Source: Aristolochia californica (lineage: Eukaryota > Streptophyta > Magnoliopsida > Piperales > Aristolochiaceae). Taken from it: 64,000 nucleotides of DNA. Of this stretch, positions 52,701 through 63,825 are shown piece by piece. Where the stretch lies: NCBI GenBank assembly GCA_029961685.1, contig JARWKL010000008.1, positions 35,764,930-35,828,929 of the forward strand, in the 5' to 3' direction. Position 1 is the stretch's first letter, and every line of letters begins with the position of its first letter. A model generated the notes under the pieces. It ran no database searches and had not been told where the DNA came from. It saw only the letters and a program-made list of their open reading frames with translations. Made by a program: the position numbers and the translations under genes.

Positions 52701-53055
52701 TCTCCGGAAGTACCGACAGCACTCTCTCGTCGGGCCAGTGCACCATAAGTTATCCCCCAAGTACTTTGGGCCCTTTGCCATTATTCGACGTGTTGGGCAG
52801 GTGGCGTATCAACTACAATTGTCGGACACAGCGAAGCTGCATGATGTGTTTCATGTCTCACTACTGAAACCTCACAAGGGGCCAGCCCCTTCTTCTCCAC
52901 CGTTCCTTCTTCCAGTGGACAATGGCCACATCATTCTGACACCCTATGTGGTGTTACGGGCGCGTGTGACAAATGACCAGTGGGACATCCTTGTCCAGTG
53001 GACCGCTACAGACCCCGAGGCAGCGACATGGGAGCAGTTAGAGACCTTCAAATAG
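49761..53055 (+). pseudogene. Gypsy-3 pol (protease, RT, RNase H, integrase, chromodomain-like tail)
   Basis: Protease [12 protein letters not shown] (about 49919-49955). RT from [15 protein letters not shown] through [20 protein letters not shown] and LDLRSGYHQIRMHPLD to the active site, which reads FFYDILIYS (about 50866-50890) instead of FFDD, so catalysis is lost. RNase H IECDASGGDIGAVLHQNSHP (51294), ADALSKH. Integrase zinc finger HEG...CRACQRNKSD (about 51880-51985), core MDFVEDLP, SDRDTVFTSTFWRELFQ, DGQTEVVIQIIEIY, C-terminal KLSPKYFGPFAIIRRVGQVA, tail DPEAATWEQLETFK. At least six frame breaks. Confidence 0.9.
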
Positions 53056-53108
53056 GTCTATCTAGCTTACGAACTTGAGGACAAGCTCTTTCTCCAAGGG
53101 GAGGCAGA

Positions 53109-53926
53109 TGTTATGGACTCAATAGCACACCGAGTCACTTAGAGGAGGAGACAATGACTCAACAAGTCACCTACTTTTCCTTTTATTATTTATGTTGTTT
53201 TTAATTTCGAATTTGATTGATTATGTAATAAGACTTGAAGGTAGGGGCATAGTTGGGATTTATAAACCTAACCCTAACCTATCTTGGCGTGAATGACCCT
53301 ATTTAAAGGGTAAGGAATGAGAAATAAAGTAAGTTCGGATTTAGAGTAAAATAGAGTAATTAGGTTCTTGCTAGGTTCCCTATCCTAGGGTTCTTGGCAT
53401 GAACTATCCTTGGTGGTTTGCTGCATCCATTGGGGAGTCTTTGAGGAGATCATGGAAGGAAAAGAAAGAGGAATCATCCTTCTCTACCAAGTTGCAATAG
53501 TTATCCATCTCTTCCACGAACCAGCAGTGAGGGAAGGAGGTTTTGCGTGAGCCTTAGCATCAAGAAAGAGGTTTTCGAGTTGCTGATTAAAGGAGGTCTT
53601 CAAGAGGTATTTTTATCTATCTTTTCCGAGTTTAGAAGAGCTATAGACTGCCTTCTTTATATACAACATTGGTAGTTGCATGAATTCAAAAACCCTACTC
53701 ATTGACGAGAGGTACAAGGTGGGGTTTCATAATTGGATCCTTAAACAGTCTCTTGATTGATTTGGTGCATCTATAATTGAGAAAAGGAAACTCTTTTTCA
53801 ATTATAACATGTGAGGGAAGTAAAAGAGAGTTTCTTTTCTCAAAAATGTGTTAAGAAACCCTCTAACAGTGTTGGATCCTTATTTGACTTGCCGAGTTAC
53901 TAGATCCATGGCTAGGGACCATAACA
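53109..53926 (+). repeat. Gypsy-3 3' LTR (818 bp)
   Basis: TGTTATGGACTCAATAGCAC to GGCTAGGGACCATAACA; sequence then returns to Gypsy-2 gag. Confidence 0.93.
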
Positions 53927-56922
53927 ATGCCATAACAATCCCCATCTGGGGCCTGCCGCACAGGGACGAATACGGTTCCCAAGTATTTCAAACTCGATTT
54001 TCCTACATATGATGGGTCTAAGGACCCCTTGATTTGGCTAACCAAGTGTGATCAATTATTTTATCATCAAAAAACACCTGCAGATGAGAAGGTTTATTTG
54101 GCCGCATACCACATGCTCGATGAAGCGCTCCTATGGTACCACCAATTTTGAAATGACCAATTGGTTCAGGATTGGGCAACCTTTAGACAATCATGCATGA
54201 TGAGGTTTGGTCCTCCAGCTAGTAGCAATCCATTGGGAGAATTAATCAATTATAAGCATAATGGATCACTAGAGGTGTATCAAAAGACCTTCCAGGAATG
54301 TTTGGCCCATGTTAATGAGTTTGTCAGTCACAGCCAGTATGTTCACATCTTTACTACTGGTTTGACAGAAGCTCTACGGCTGGAAGTTTAATTACATGGT
54401 CCTATAGACTTGGACCACGCTATGAATTTAGCCAGGTCAATTGAGCATAAGCAACGAGTTCTGAAAGATTCACTGGTCAAAAAACCTGTTTGGCCAGGAA
54501 GGCACAATGCCACTGCGCCAACACCATATTCTGGGCCTCCACATTCTGGAGCCAGTGCAGCACCGCGCCCAAACAGTTCTAACTCTATTCCACCAGCTCC
54601 TTACTTCAAAAAACTGAACAAACAAGAAATGGAACAAAGAAAGGCCAAGGTCCTTTTTTTTAGCTGTGATGAACAGTATGTCCAGAGTCACATATGTAAA
54701 AGATTATTCAGTATATGTCTGTGGGAGGATTGTGAGGACATACTACCAGAGGAAGAGATTGTGGAGACAGACCAAGAGGGTCCAGAGATTTCACTTCATG
54801 ACATGACTGGTCTGCGCAGTTCTAATACCATGTTAGTTAAAGCCCAATTACATCATCTACAATTACTTGTTTTAGTTGACTCTGGCAACACACATAATTT
54901 CATCAGTCAGCCAGCGGCCAAACAACTTGGGTTAGTCGTCCAGTAATAGACAGGCCTTTCTGTCTCAGTAGCCAATGGGGCTAAAATTACCAGTGTGGGC
55001 ATCTCTCCAGCCTCACACTTTGATATTGAGGGACACACCTATATTGCAGATTTCCTTGTGATTCCACTGTCAAGATTTGATTTGGTTCTTTGAATTAAAT
55101 GGCTCCAACTGTTGGGGCCTATTTTATGGGATTTTCAGGCTCTGACCATGACCTTCACAGAGGACTACTGTCAGAATACTTTGCATGGCACCCAGGCACC
55201 AGTGCCCTGCACCCTTCAGACTATTCAGTTTCATAGCACCGACAACTGTAAGTTATCTCAATTACTTACAGACGTTGAGGATATATTTCAGGAACCTACT
55301 GCTCTACCGCCTATTAGGCACTGCGGTCACTGCATTCATTTGAAAATGGGCACTGAACCTGTAGTGGTGTGTCCTTATCGTTAGCCCCACTTATAGAAGG
55401 ATGAGATTGAAAGGCAGTGCCAAAATATGCTCACCCAAGGTATTATTCAGCCAACCAGGTCTCCTTTTTCCTCCCCGGTATTACTAGTCCACAAGCATGA
55501 TAAGTCGTGGAGGTTTTGTGTGGACTACAGGCAACTCAATGCGCACACCATTAAAGACAAATTTCCCATACCAGTGGTGGATGAGTTGCTAGATGAGTTT
55601 CATGGTGCTACTATATTTACCAAGCTAGATTTGAAGTTTGGCTATCATCAAATCCGTATTCATCCATCAGATGTGGAGAAAACTGTGTTCCGCATGCACC
55701 ACGGTCATTTCAAGTTCCTCGTGATGCCATTTGGTCTCTCAAATGCACCTTCCACATTCCAGGCCCTCATGAATGAGGTATTTTCCTCTCTCTTGAGGAA
55801 ATACGTTTTGGTATTATTTGATGATATTTTGGTATATAGCAATAGTTGGGAAGAGCATCTTCAACACCTGCACCAGGTATTTACTCTTCTCCGCTCACAT
55901 CATTTGGTTTTAAATCAGTCCAAATGTTCTATGTGTACCTCAGAAGTGGCATACTTAGGCCACGTTATTTCAGCAGTTGGGGTGAAGGTAGACCAAAGTA
56001 AGATTCTGGCCGTCACAAATCGGTCTCCTCCCACCTCCATTACAGCCTTAAGGGGATTTTTGGTCCTAGCTGGGTATTACAGGAAATTTATCTGCAGCTA
56101 TGGCCAGATTGCAGCACCGCTCAACAACCTACTCAAGAAAAATGCCTTTACCTGGTCCGAGACGCTCGTTCCTTTCAACAGTTGAAAGAGGCCTTATCAT
56201 CTGCACCAGTTTTGTAGCTACCGAACTTTGATGAGCAATTTGTGGTGGAATGTGATGCTTCGGGGGGCGGTATTGGTGCAGTGTTACACCAACAAGGACA
56301 CCCGATCATTTATTTTAGCCTCCAACTTGGCCAACACCACAACAAGTTAGCAGCTTATGAGAGGGAACTGATCGGTTTAGCTAAATCAAATACAGCATTG
56401 GCAGCCTTATCTCTGGGGGCGCCCATTTTTTATTTGTACCGATCATTGCAGCCTCAAGTATCTGCTTGAGCAGCGGCTCACTATCTCATCACAGCGGCAC
56501 TAGTTAAGTAAACTTATGGGATTTGACTTTACCGTGGATTATAAACCTGGGAGTTTGAATATGGGGGCTGATGATTTATGTCGTCGGGACATTCCAGTGC
56601 CGCAATTACATGCCATCAGTCAGCCCAGAGCTCTCTTATTGGATTCTATTCGGGAGGAGACACAACAGTATCCAAAAATTATTGCCTTATATCATGAGAT
56701 CCAGTAGGGGTGATTAGAAAAACATTGGATGGTTCAGGATAGTCTGGTCCTCTTCAAAAACCGGATCTTTCAACACCACATGTCCCCACTTATTCACAAC
56801 ATTTTAGCCTCCTACCATGACTATACACATGAAGGCCGACAAAAAACATATTTTCGGATAAGTTGGGAATTTTATTGGAGGGGTATGAAGGCAGTATAGC
56901 CGATTATGTGGTGGCTTGTCAG
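53927..56922 (+). pseudogene. Gypsy-2 G gag core, protease, RT, RNase H and integrase start
   Basis: Gag [40 protein letters not shown], knuckle FFSCDEQYVQSHICKRLFS (first Cys lost), protease VDSGNTHNFI (Gly-Ser to Gly-Asn, about 54880), [22 protein letters not shown] and LFDDILVYS (about 55815-55845), RNase [21 protein letters not shown] (56242), MGADDLCRRD (ADALSRRD decayed), integrase zinc finger [20 protein letters not shown] ending ACQ at 56922. About ten stops or frameshifts, yet RT motifs are well kept. Confidence 0.9.
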
Positions 56923-59735
56923 ATAATCATGAAGTGTCTACCCCAAAGATGGGGTCGCCAATGTTGAATGGTTTTGGCTAAGCCAATGAGTTCCCTTTCA
57001 TATGCAGCTAATTTGTGGTGGTGCGGGGCCAAGTGGCATATGAAGTATGCTATGGGTGGTCGTGCTGCTATAATACAGTGCCAATACCCCCACTGGACGC
57101 ATCACATTCAATAATGAATGGGTCTTCAAAATTCGGAAGTTGGAGAATCGATGCAGAAGCTAAGGACTGTTTTAGCTATTAAAAGGATGAATCTGCTACC
57201 TCCGTCCATGTGAAGGCATTCCACTTGAGTAAGTTATTAAGCAGCGCTGCTATCTAGCCATAGTCACGAATAAACTTTCTGTAATAGCCGGCCAAGCCTA
57301 GAAATCCTCGGAGAGCCATGGCTGACTGCGGAGTAGGCCAATCAGAAACTGTCTTGATTTTGTTCATATCCACTTTAACCCCGGAGGCGGAGATGACATG
57401 ACCCAAGTAAGCGACCTCTGAGGTACCCATCTGACATTTGGATTTATTGAGGAATAAATGGTGGGAGTGCAGTAGGTGGAAAACCACGCAATTGCTGGAT
57501 GTGGTCGTCCCAAGTCTAGCTATAGATTAAGATATCATAAAAAAAAACAAGAACATATCTGTGTAAGAAGGGACGAAATACCTCGTTCATGAGGGCCTGG
57601 AAGGTGGACGGGACATTGGAAAGACCAAAAGGCAACACCAAGAATTCAAAATGACCGTGGTGTGTACGAAAAGCCATTTTCTATACATTGACAGGGTGGA
57701 CCCGAATTTGATGATAGCCTGATTTCAAGTCCAGCTTCGTAAATATTGTTGCCCCACGTAGTTCATCCAATAGTTCTTCCACCACTGGTATGGGAAATTT
57801 ATCCTTTATCGTATGAGCATTGAGCTCCCTGTAGTCCACACTGAATCTCCAAGAATTGTCATGTTTTCTGACCAACAGCACTGGCGAAGAGAAGGGAGAA
57901 TGACTGGGCTGAATAATGCCTTGAGTTAACATGAGCTGACATTGGCGCTCTATCTCGTCTTTCTGCAAATGTGGGTATCTATATAGGCGTACAACTACTG
58001 GCTTGGTGCCCAACTTTAACCGAATCCGATGATCACAAGCCCTTATCGGAGGAAGGGCAGCAGGTTGCTAAAATAAGTATGTGAATTCATCCATGAGCTG
58101 GGTGAGCTGACTGCCTTCGGAATCCAAAATTTGGAGAGTTTGGAGAGTACACGGTGATGGGGCATGAGTACCATGTAGTGTGAGCTGTTGTTGACCTTGT
58201 CTGCAACTCATAGTAAGGGATTTGAAGTCCCAAAAAATCGGACCCAAGTGTTGCAGCCATTTAATGTTGAGTACCAAATCAAACCCCGCACGCGGAATGA
58301 CCAAAAAATCTGCTTGGAAGGTGTGGCCTTCAATAAAAAATGTGACTGCTGATAATAACCCCACATTGGTAAGTTTTTCCCCATTAGCTACAGAGACAGA
58401 GATACCTGAATTGTTCTGAAGTGGCAAGCCCAACCAATGTGCTGCTGGTTGGCTAAGGAAATTGTGGGTGCTACCCGAGTCGACCAGTGCTAGTAACATA
58501 AGATTTTGAATGCCAGCATTGACCTGCATCGTATTGGTGATGTGTAACCTCGTCATGGCATGGAGGGAAATGGTTGGTTCTTCCTCTTCCGTGCCTACCT
58601 CATCCTCTAGGGGAGTGTTGTCTTCTGGATCCTCTACCTCTAACCAAAACAGCCTTTTGCATAAGTGGTCTTGGAAGTACTTTTCATTGCAATTAAAACA
58701 GAGCCCCTGTGCCTTTCGCTTATCAATTTCTGATTTAGAAAGACGTTTAATATACTAAGAGGGAGGTGTAGACCTGGTAGTCTCGGACGAAAGGGAGGTG
58801 GGTGGCCCTTGGCATAGAGGGGAGCTATGATTTGAGGTGGCACCAGATGTCACTCGACACTGCCAGAGTGATCGACTCACCAAGGATTCTTTCAAAATTC
58901 GGTGTTTAGCATCCAGTGTCCTTGCCAAATTCATAGCATGGGCTAAAAATGGGGGGCTATGCAATTTCACTTCAAGGCACAGAACCTCCACCAGACCAGC
59001 AGTAAACAAATGAACATATTGCCTCGGACGCACAAATGGACTGAAGCGTGCAAGGCGTTCCTGAAAATGTTTCTGATACATCTCGATTGACCCGATTTGT
59101 TTCAGATTAACCAAATCCCCAAGAGGATTGCTATGTGTGGGTGGCCCAAACCTCAACATACAGTAGTCTTTAAATATGTCCCAATCATGCACATGATGCT
59201 CCGAATCAAATTGGGTATACCACAACTGCACTTCATCGAGCAGGTGGAAGGCAGCTAAAGAGACCCGCTCCTTGGGCAGGGTTCTTTGGTGCCAAAAAAA
59301 ATGGTCACATCGGTGCAACCAGATTAATGGTTCAGTAGATCCATCATAGGTTGGAAATTTTAATTTGGTGTACCTAGGCACGTTGGCAGGGCTGGTACCA
59401 TGAGAGCCCCCTGGAGTGGGATGAGTTGGGCACAGAGAAGGCACTGGTGGTGGTTGGGGGGGGCACGTATCGCGGTGCTCTGTAGGGCATGTGGAATTGC
59501 CCGGAAGGGGAGCCTCTCGGGGCCCCTGGAGTTGGAGAAGCTAGAGTAGAGTCTCCCTAATTTCATGCATCTCTGTGTGCATAGCAGTGTGGTCAGTCCG
59601 AATCTCGTCAATGGAGGTGCGCATAGCAGTGTGGTCAGTCCGAATCTCATCAATGGAGGTGCGCAAATCCGCCGAAGAGGAGGAATCGTCCAAGGTGGTC
59701 TTGTCTGATACCACGATGTTGGGTTCCCTAGCCAT
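56923..59735 (-). pseudogene. Gypsy-4 gag-pol
   Basis: Starts MAREPNIVVSDKTTLDDSSS at 59735 inside the LTR and crosses the primer-binding site. A repeated RTSIDEIRTDHTAM (42-bp period) follows. Gag core LKFPTYDGSTEPLIWLHRCD, MLRFGPPTHSNPLGDLVNLK, knuckle GLCFNCNEKYFQDHLCKRLF, protease [11 protein letters not shown] (about 58470), [22 protein letters not shown] and [14 protein letters not shown]; the catalytic FFDD site is destroyed by a stop (about 57540). RT end [20 protein letters not shown] and [18 protein letters not shown], then RNase H in pieces up to the junction. The 229-codon gag frame (59444-58755) is the best preserved. Confidence 0.88.
59566..59680. repeat. 42-bp tandem repeat in Gypsy-4 gag
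   Basis: Two and a half copies of a 42-bp unit encoding RTSIDEIRTDHTAM on the minus strand. In frame (14 residues), it lengthens a predicted coiled coil. Confidence 0.88.
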
Positions 59736-60120
59736 GGATCGAATCACCCGACGATCTCCTCTAGCTGCCAGGTTGAATGACAAAGGGTGGGTGTTTAGAA
59801 CGCCCAATGGTGGATGATGAACTCAGAAAGGAAGAAGGTGAGGGATCGTTGTGAGATTTGAGCTTTCAAAGGAGCTCCACCCTTAGGCCTCATGAGAGAG
59901 AGAACCCGATCTCATTTACCTTTTGAACAATTCTTGTCTTATTTCATTCAACCATGTCCCTATAAAGATTAGGAATGACACTTACAAAAGCCATTACAAA
60001 AGACAACGGCAAGTCCTGGGTTTGAAATGAATTACATCAATGCCACTTACTTGAGAATTCTGAAAATTACGTAAGTTACCCTCTACGTCAACCAGCTACT
60101 CTAGATGCTATGGACTCCAT
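59717..60120 (-). repeat. Gypsy-4 5' LTR (about 404 bp)
   Basis: Minus strand from TTATGGAGTCCATAGCATC (TG lost) to CTAGGGAACCCAACA, followed by TCGTGGTATCAGACAAG as primer-binding site. ATGGCTAGGG at 59735 is the gag start. Confidence 0.82.
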
Positions 60121-61307
60121 AAGAATTTACTTACCTTAATTAATTTAGGCAAGGAGAAGATAATAAAGACAAGTGAAATCCAATGAGATTCAAGAGAACT
60201 CGTGTGGGCTGGAATATAATCTAAAGAAGGAAGCTTTCTTTCTACACCTTGGCACCAACTCTCTTTAAAAAAAATAGCTTTTACTTCTTTTTTCTTGAAT
60301 TCCTTGTCCAAAAAATATGAACACTAATCTCTATGTGGAATGAAGAGAAAATAGCATCAAAGAATCATCTTCTTAATCAAGAAAACTGAAGTGTTCGTCA
60401 ATCTTCAAAAAAAAATTTACCAAGCTCTTTGAGAGGCAAGGAGAGGAACAACACATAACCAATTTATTCAACTTAACAAAATCCATTGGATTAACAGCCT
60501 TAGATCATATTAATCATGGGAAGATAGATCTTTATCAGAAATAAATTTCAAGCACAAATAGTCACCTTTTTCATGCAAAAGAACATAACATAATCGATCT
60601 TGATCGATTGTAGCCAAACTTGCAAATCCGAGTGAAAAATAACCATTGAAAGAGCACCTTCCAAGTAATATTCAAGGATTCTATCTAGATTAGTTGAAAA
60701 ATATCATCTTTAAATCATCTTCCAGTGATAAAAAATTTGGCAACCATGCCATTAAAGAGCAACAATAACGAAGATGATCAACTTATCTCAACGAAGCTTC
60801 TAACTTGCTTAACAAAGAACTTTCAAGTGAGGCTTGATCATCAAGAATTTTAAAATACCATCTTTGACGTGGGGATCCTAAATTCATTGCTTTGATGCCA
60901 TGTTGAATTTAGGATCTCATGACAAGGTCATTGACCAAAGTGGTGAAAGAGGAGAGGAAAAGAAAGCAGAAGAGAGAACTTGGCTAGAGAGATGGAGAGA
61001 GAGAGAGAGCTTGGGAGAGGAGAAAAATCTAGGGAGAATTTGAGAGAGAAGAGGGGAAACCTAATGATCTACCCCCATGCATTGAGCCTCTATTTATAGT
61101 TGTGGAAGGAGGTTTGCAATGACTACAATGCACTTAGGGCTACAAGCTTTGTAAAAGAAAATACATAAGTAGACATACATCATCTTCTTTAATTACACTC
61201 TTGTGTCATCCTTTTAATTACCTCTTTTGCCACCTCCTTGACGTGGAGGAAGTATTTATTTTGATGCCACTTTGACATCACCCAAGAGGTGATTTGTGTT
61301 TGAGGTA
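60121..61307 (-). mobile_element. NA-J copy 2: non-coding LTR element, leader and LTR
   Basis: Minus orientation: LTR 61307-60901 ending ATCCTAAATTCAACA, site TGGCATCAAAGC, then 780 bp of AT-rich non-coding sequence related to NA-J copy 1, cut by Gypsy-4 at 60120. GA-rich patches (61000-61040) and CTCTATTTATAGTTGTGG (61088-61105) lie in the LTR. No gag or pol. The unusual primer site is shared with copy 1. Confidence 0.6.
60901..61307 (-). repeat. NA-J copy 2 LTR (about 407 bp)
   Basis: Low-coordinate end TGTTGAATTTAGGATCTCAT. The high-coordinate start is lost where the NA-C LTR at 61308 begins. Confidence 0.6.
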
Positions 61308-61739
61308 TGTTGAATTTATGAAAAAGTGAAATACTTCATTGACATCAATAACTTGATGTAATCAGAGTACATGAACCTCTATTTAAGGTAGTAGAGTCCA
61401 ATTACAATAAAACTACCCTTGTCCCAATTATACCCAAACTCTAACTCTTAAAGATAAGTCCTAACATAATTAAATAACTCAATATTGATAAAAGACAAAC
61501 ATAAATTAAACTAAAACTCTTCTTGGTCGTGACCCTAAGATAAAAATACTTTTGTGAGTCCTTCTTGATCTTCCAACTGATGTGATAAGGATGCCAGCTC
61601 ATGGTAATCATAGTGGGTCCTACTTCTTATGGGCTTGGGCCCATCTTGTGGGCCTTCCTTGGTCGTGTGGTCTATCTTATAATAATCTTATATATGTGGG
61701 ACTTCCTTGGTTATGTAGGCTTGAGCTTATCTTTCAACA
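61308..61739 (-). repeat. NA-C copy 2 3' LTR (432 bp)
   Basis: Minus strand TGTTGAAAGATAAGCTCAAG to TCATAAATTCAACA. Confidence 0.88.
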
Positions 61740-62124
61740 CTTCCCCTCAAGTTGGGGGTGAGAGAACAACATGAACTCCTAGCTTGCTGCAAATAATGTA
61801 TAGAATATTTTTGTATAAAATGGCACATCTTCCGATATGCCTTCATCTTCCAATACTCCCCCTCACACTATTACGTCCTTCATTGAGGCCCTACAACATT
61901 ATATAAGTGAGAGTAAAAATCACTCCTAGTCGGTAAGCCATTGCTTCATACTCCAGTTCTAATGTTGGATGTAGGGCACACTCCACTTCTATCGGTAGTG
62001 TGTCTATCGGCATTGCTCTGAAGTGTGCACCACCATGTCCCTCCACAGGATAACGACTCTCAAGTGGTAGGAGACATAAAAGCCATTACAGGGAGGGAGG
62101 GGTGTATATCATAGATGTAATAAT

Positions 62125-62472
62125 AAGTTCCTCCATCATGGAATTATAACCACAAATAATTTTGATCTTTTTGACAGGGATGAAGTTCCTCCGTCATGGA
62201 CTTCCAACCACAAATAATTTTGATCTTTTTTATGGGGATGAAGTTCCTCCATCATGGACATCCAACCACAAATAATTTTGATCTTTTTTATGGGGATAAA
62301 GTTCCTCCGTCATGGACTTCCAACCACAAATAATTTTGATCTTTTTTACGGGGATGAATTTCCTCCATCATGGACATCCAACCACAAATAATTTTGATCT
62401 TTTTGATGGGGATAAAGTTCCTCCATCATGGACTCCCAACCACAAATAATTTTTATCTTTTTGATGGGGTAA
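62125..62472. repeat. NA-C minisatellite, six units of exactly 58 bp
   Basis: AAGTTCCTCC (once AATTTCCTCC) starts at 62125, 62183, 62241, 62299, 62357 and 62415, each followed by ATGGACTTCCAACCACAAAT and TTTTGATCTTTTTTATGGGG. It is at the position of the five-unit array in NA-C copy 1. The 58-bp period is not a multiple of three, so the array is not coding here. Confidence 0.93.
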
Positions 62473-63813
62473 AATAAATGATGACATGAGGCCACCTCTT
62501 CTTCAATAATAATGTCCCAAAAGAGACATAATAGCTGCAGTTGAATATAACACGACCATCTTCCAACACATATAACACAAACCAAATAATAAACTTTGTA
62601 AAAGAACCCATGAAATAATCCGATATAAAAGTATCTTCTTAGATGCACAAGCTTCATCTTTTGTGCTCCCCCTTTCTTGAATATTTTGGTCACATAAACT
62701 CATCCACAACATATGGAATAAAATACCTCTTTCTTGTACTTCTTCTACTTCTCCCCCTCAAGTTGGGAGGTAGTGGCAGTGATCCCAGCTTGAACCAAAT
62801 ATCATAGATGTAGCAATAAGCCCTTATAATATAGATGCATAGATAAGCCCTCAAACCAGGGAGAAGCAAGATATTTTCCTGATATATCAACTCAAAAAGT
62901 GACACAAACAATTGGCATAAATTTGGATTTTTCAATACAACAGAATACCAGCATGACCTTTGATTCTTCCAATGCGAATATATCTTTAAATATAGATTAG
63001 ATTGACATGAAATTTTCTTCGTATGAAACTAGACTTAAATACCTTTCATCTAAGTATAACATATCTTCATAAAATATAATTATGAGAAGATAAATAATCT
63101 GATATATTTCAGTCTCTGTCATCTGGCCGAACTAAATATTATTTCTCCTGTTTTTTCCAGAATGACCATTAACTCTTCAAAGATCAATATCTCCTTATAA
63201 TAAAATCATACCGAGAATTGGTTGAATAGTTGAGAAACTATAATTATGTATCTTTATTTTCAGATATATTTATCCATATTAATTCTCTTTCTTGATATCA
63301 TAAAATACCTCGGAATTTGAAGATTTCTCCTGCAGCTCAAACCTCTTTTTCAATCTAACCTTTGCTACTTCAAATATTTATTTATATTTGTACCTAACTC
63401 AGATAAAAAATTGGTTGAATGGGTAAAATAATAGCCTTACAGATCTTTTGTTTGATATATATTTCACCACATAAAGTCTTGGTCTTGATAGCAAAAAATA
63501 CCTCGGAATCGGAAGATTGCTGCTACTACTTGAACATTTTTACAATCTGACCTTCGCTCATTCAAATATCGATATCTCTCTGAACATAACTCCGATTGGA
63601 ACAAATAGGTTTTTTTTAGAAATTAGACTCAAATATATTTCCGTCAATATATAATTTTCAATATAAAAAACTATGTATAGAGGTAAAAAATGCAAAGAAA
63701 ACTATGGATTTAGGGACTGAAAAAAATAACTACGAACCTAGACTTAGGGTTTAGGGTTTAGAGAAAAGGATCACATTACCTCCGTGAGTTGACCAAGTCA
63801 ACTCACAGAATCT

Positions 63814-63825
63814 GCTCTGATACCA
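63814..63825 (-). other. NA-C copy 2 primer-binding site
   Basis: TGGTATCAGAGC on the minus strand, exact match, next to the LTR end AAATTCAACA. Confidence 0.9.

Larger units (their letters stand above)
47805..53926 (+). mobile_element. Gypsy-3, complete Ty3/gypsy element (6.1 kb), degenerate coding
   Basis: LTRs at 47805-48620 (816 bp) and 53109-53926 (818 bp), primer-binding site ACTTGGTATCAGAGCA, gag-pol in one orientation, purine tract CCAAGGGGAGGCAGA before the 3' LTR. In the first 260 LTR bases I count 11 differences, so it is older than Gypsy-1. Inserted in Gypsy-2 G gag. Left flank GCGCC and right flank ATGCC agree at three of five bases. A chromodomain-like tail (QWDILVQWTATDPEAATWEQ) ends pol. 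Confidence 0.93.
46775..56922 (+). mobile_element. Gypsy-2 copy G with two nested elements in gag
   Basis: 5' LTR 46775-47205, primer-binding site, gag start, mini-LTR element (47228-47530), more gag (47531-47804), complete Gypsy-3 (47805-53926), rest of gag, protease, RT, RNase H and integrase zinc finger to 56922. There it is fused head-on to Gypsy-4, so the integrase core and 3' LTR are missing. Sequence on both sides of each insertion reads on as one gag. Confidence 0.88.
56923..60120 (-). mobile_element. Gypsy-4, 5' part: LTR, gag, protease, RT, start of RNase H
   Basis: Minus-strand Ty3/gypsy element. LTR 60120-59717, primer-binding site, gag, protease and RT, cut in RNase H at 56923 where it meets Gypsy-2 G head-on. 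Integrase and 3' LTR missing. On its upstream side it interrupts NA-J copy 2. Confidence 0.88.

Noticed and set aside
47805..53926. Endogenous pararetrovirus (caulimovirid) instead of Ty3/gypsy
   Set aside because: LTRs, integrase with DDE motifs and a chromodomain-like tail are present, and there is no movement or coat protein.
62125..62472. Regular 58-bp spaced repeats suggesting a CRISPR array
   Set aside because: The whole unit repeats, there are no unique spacers, no cas genes are present, and the context is a plant LTR element.
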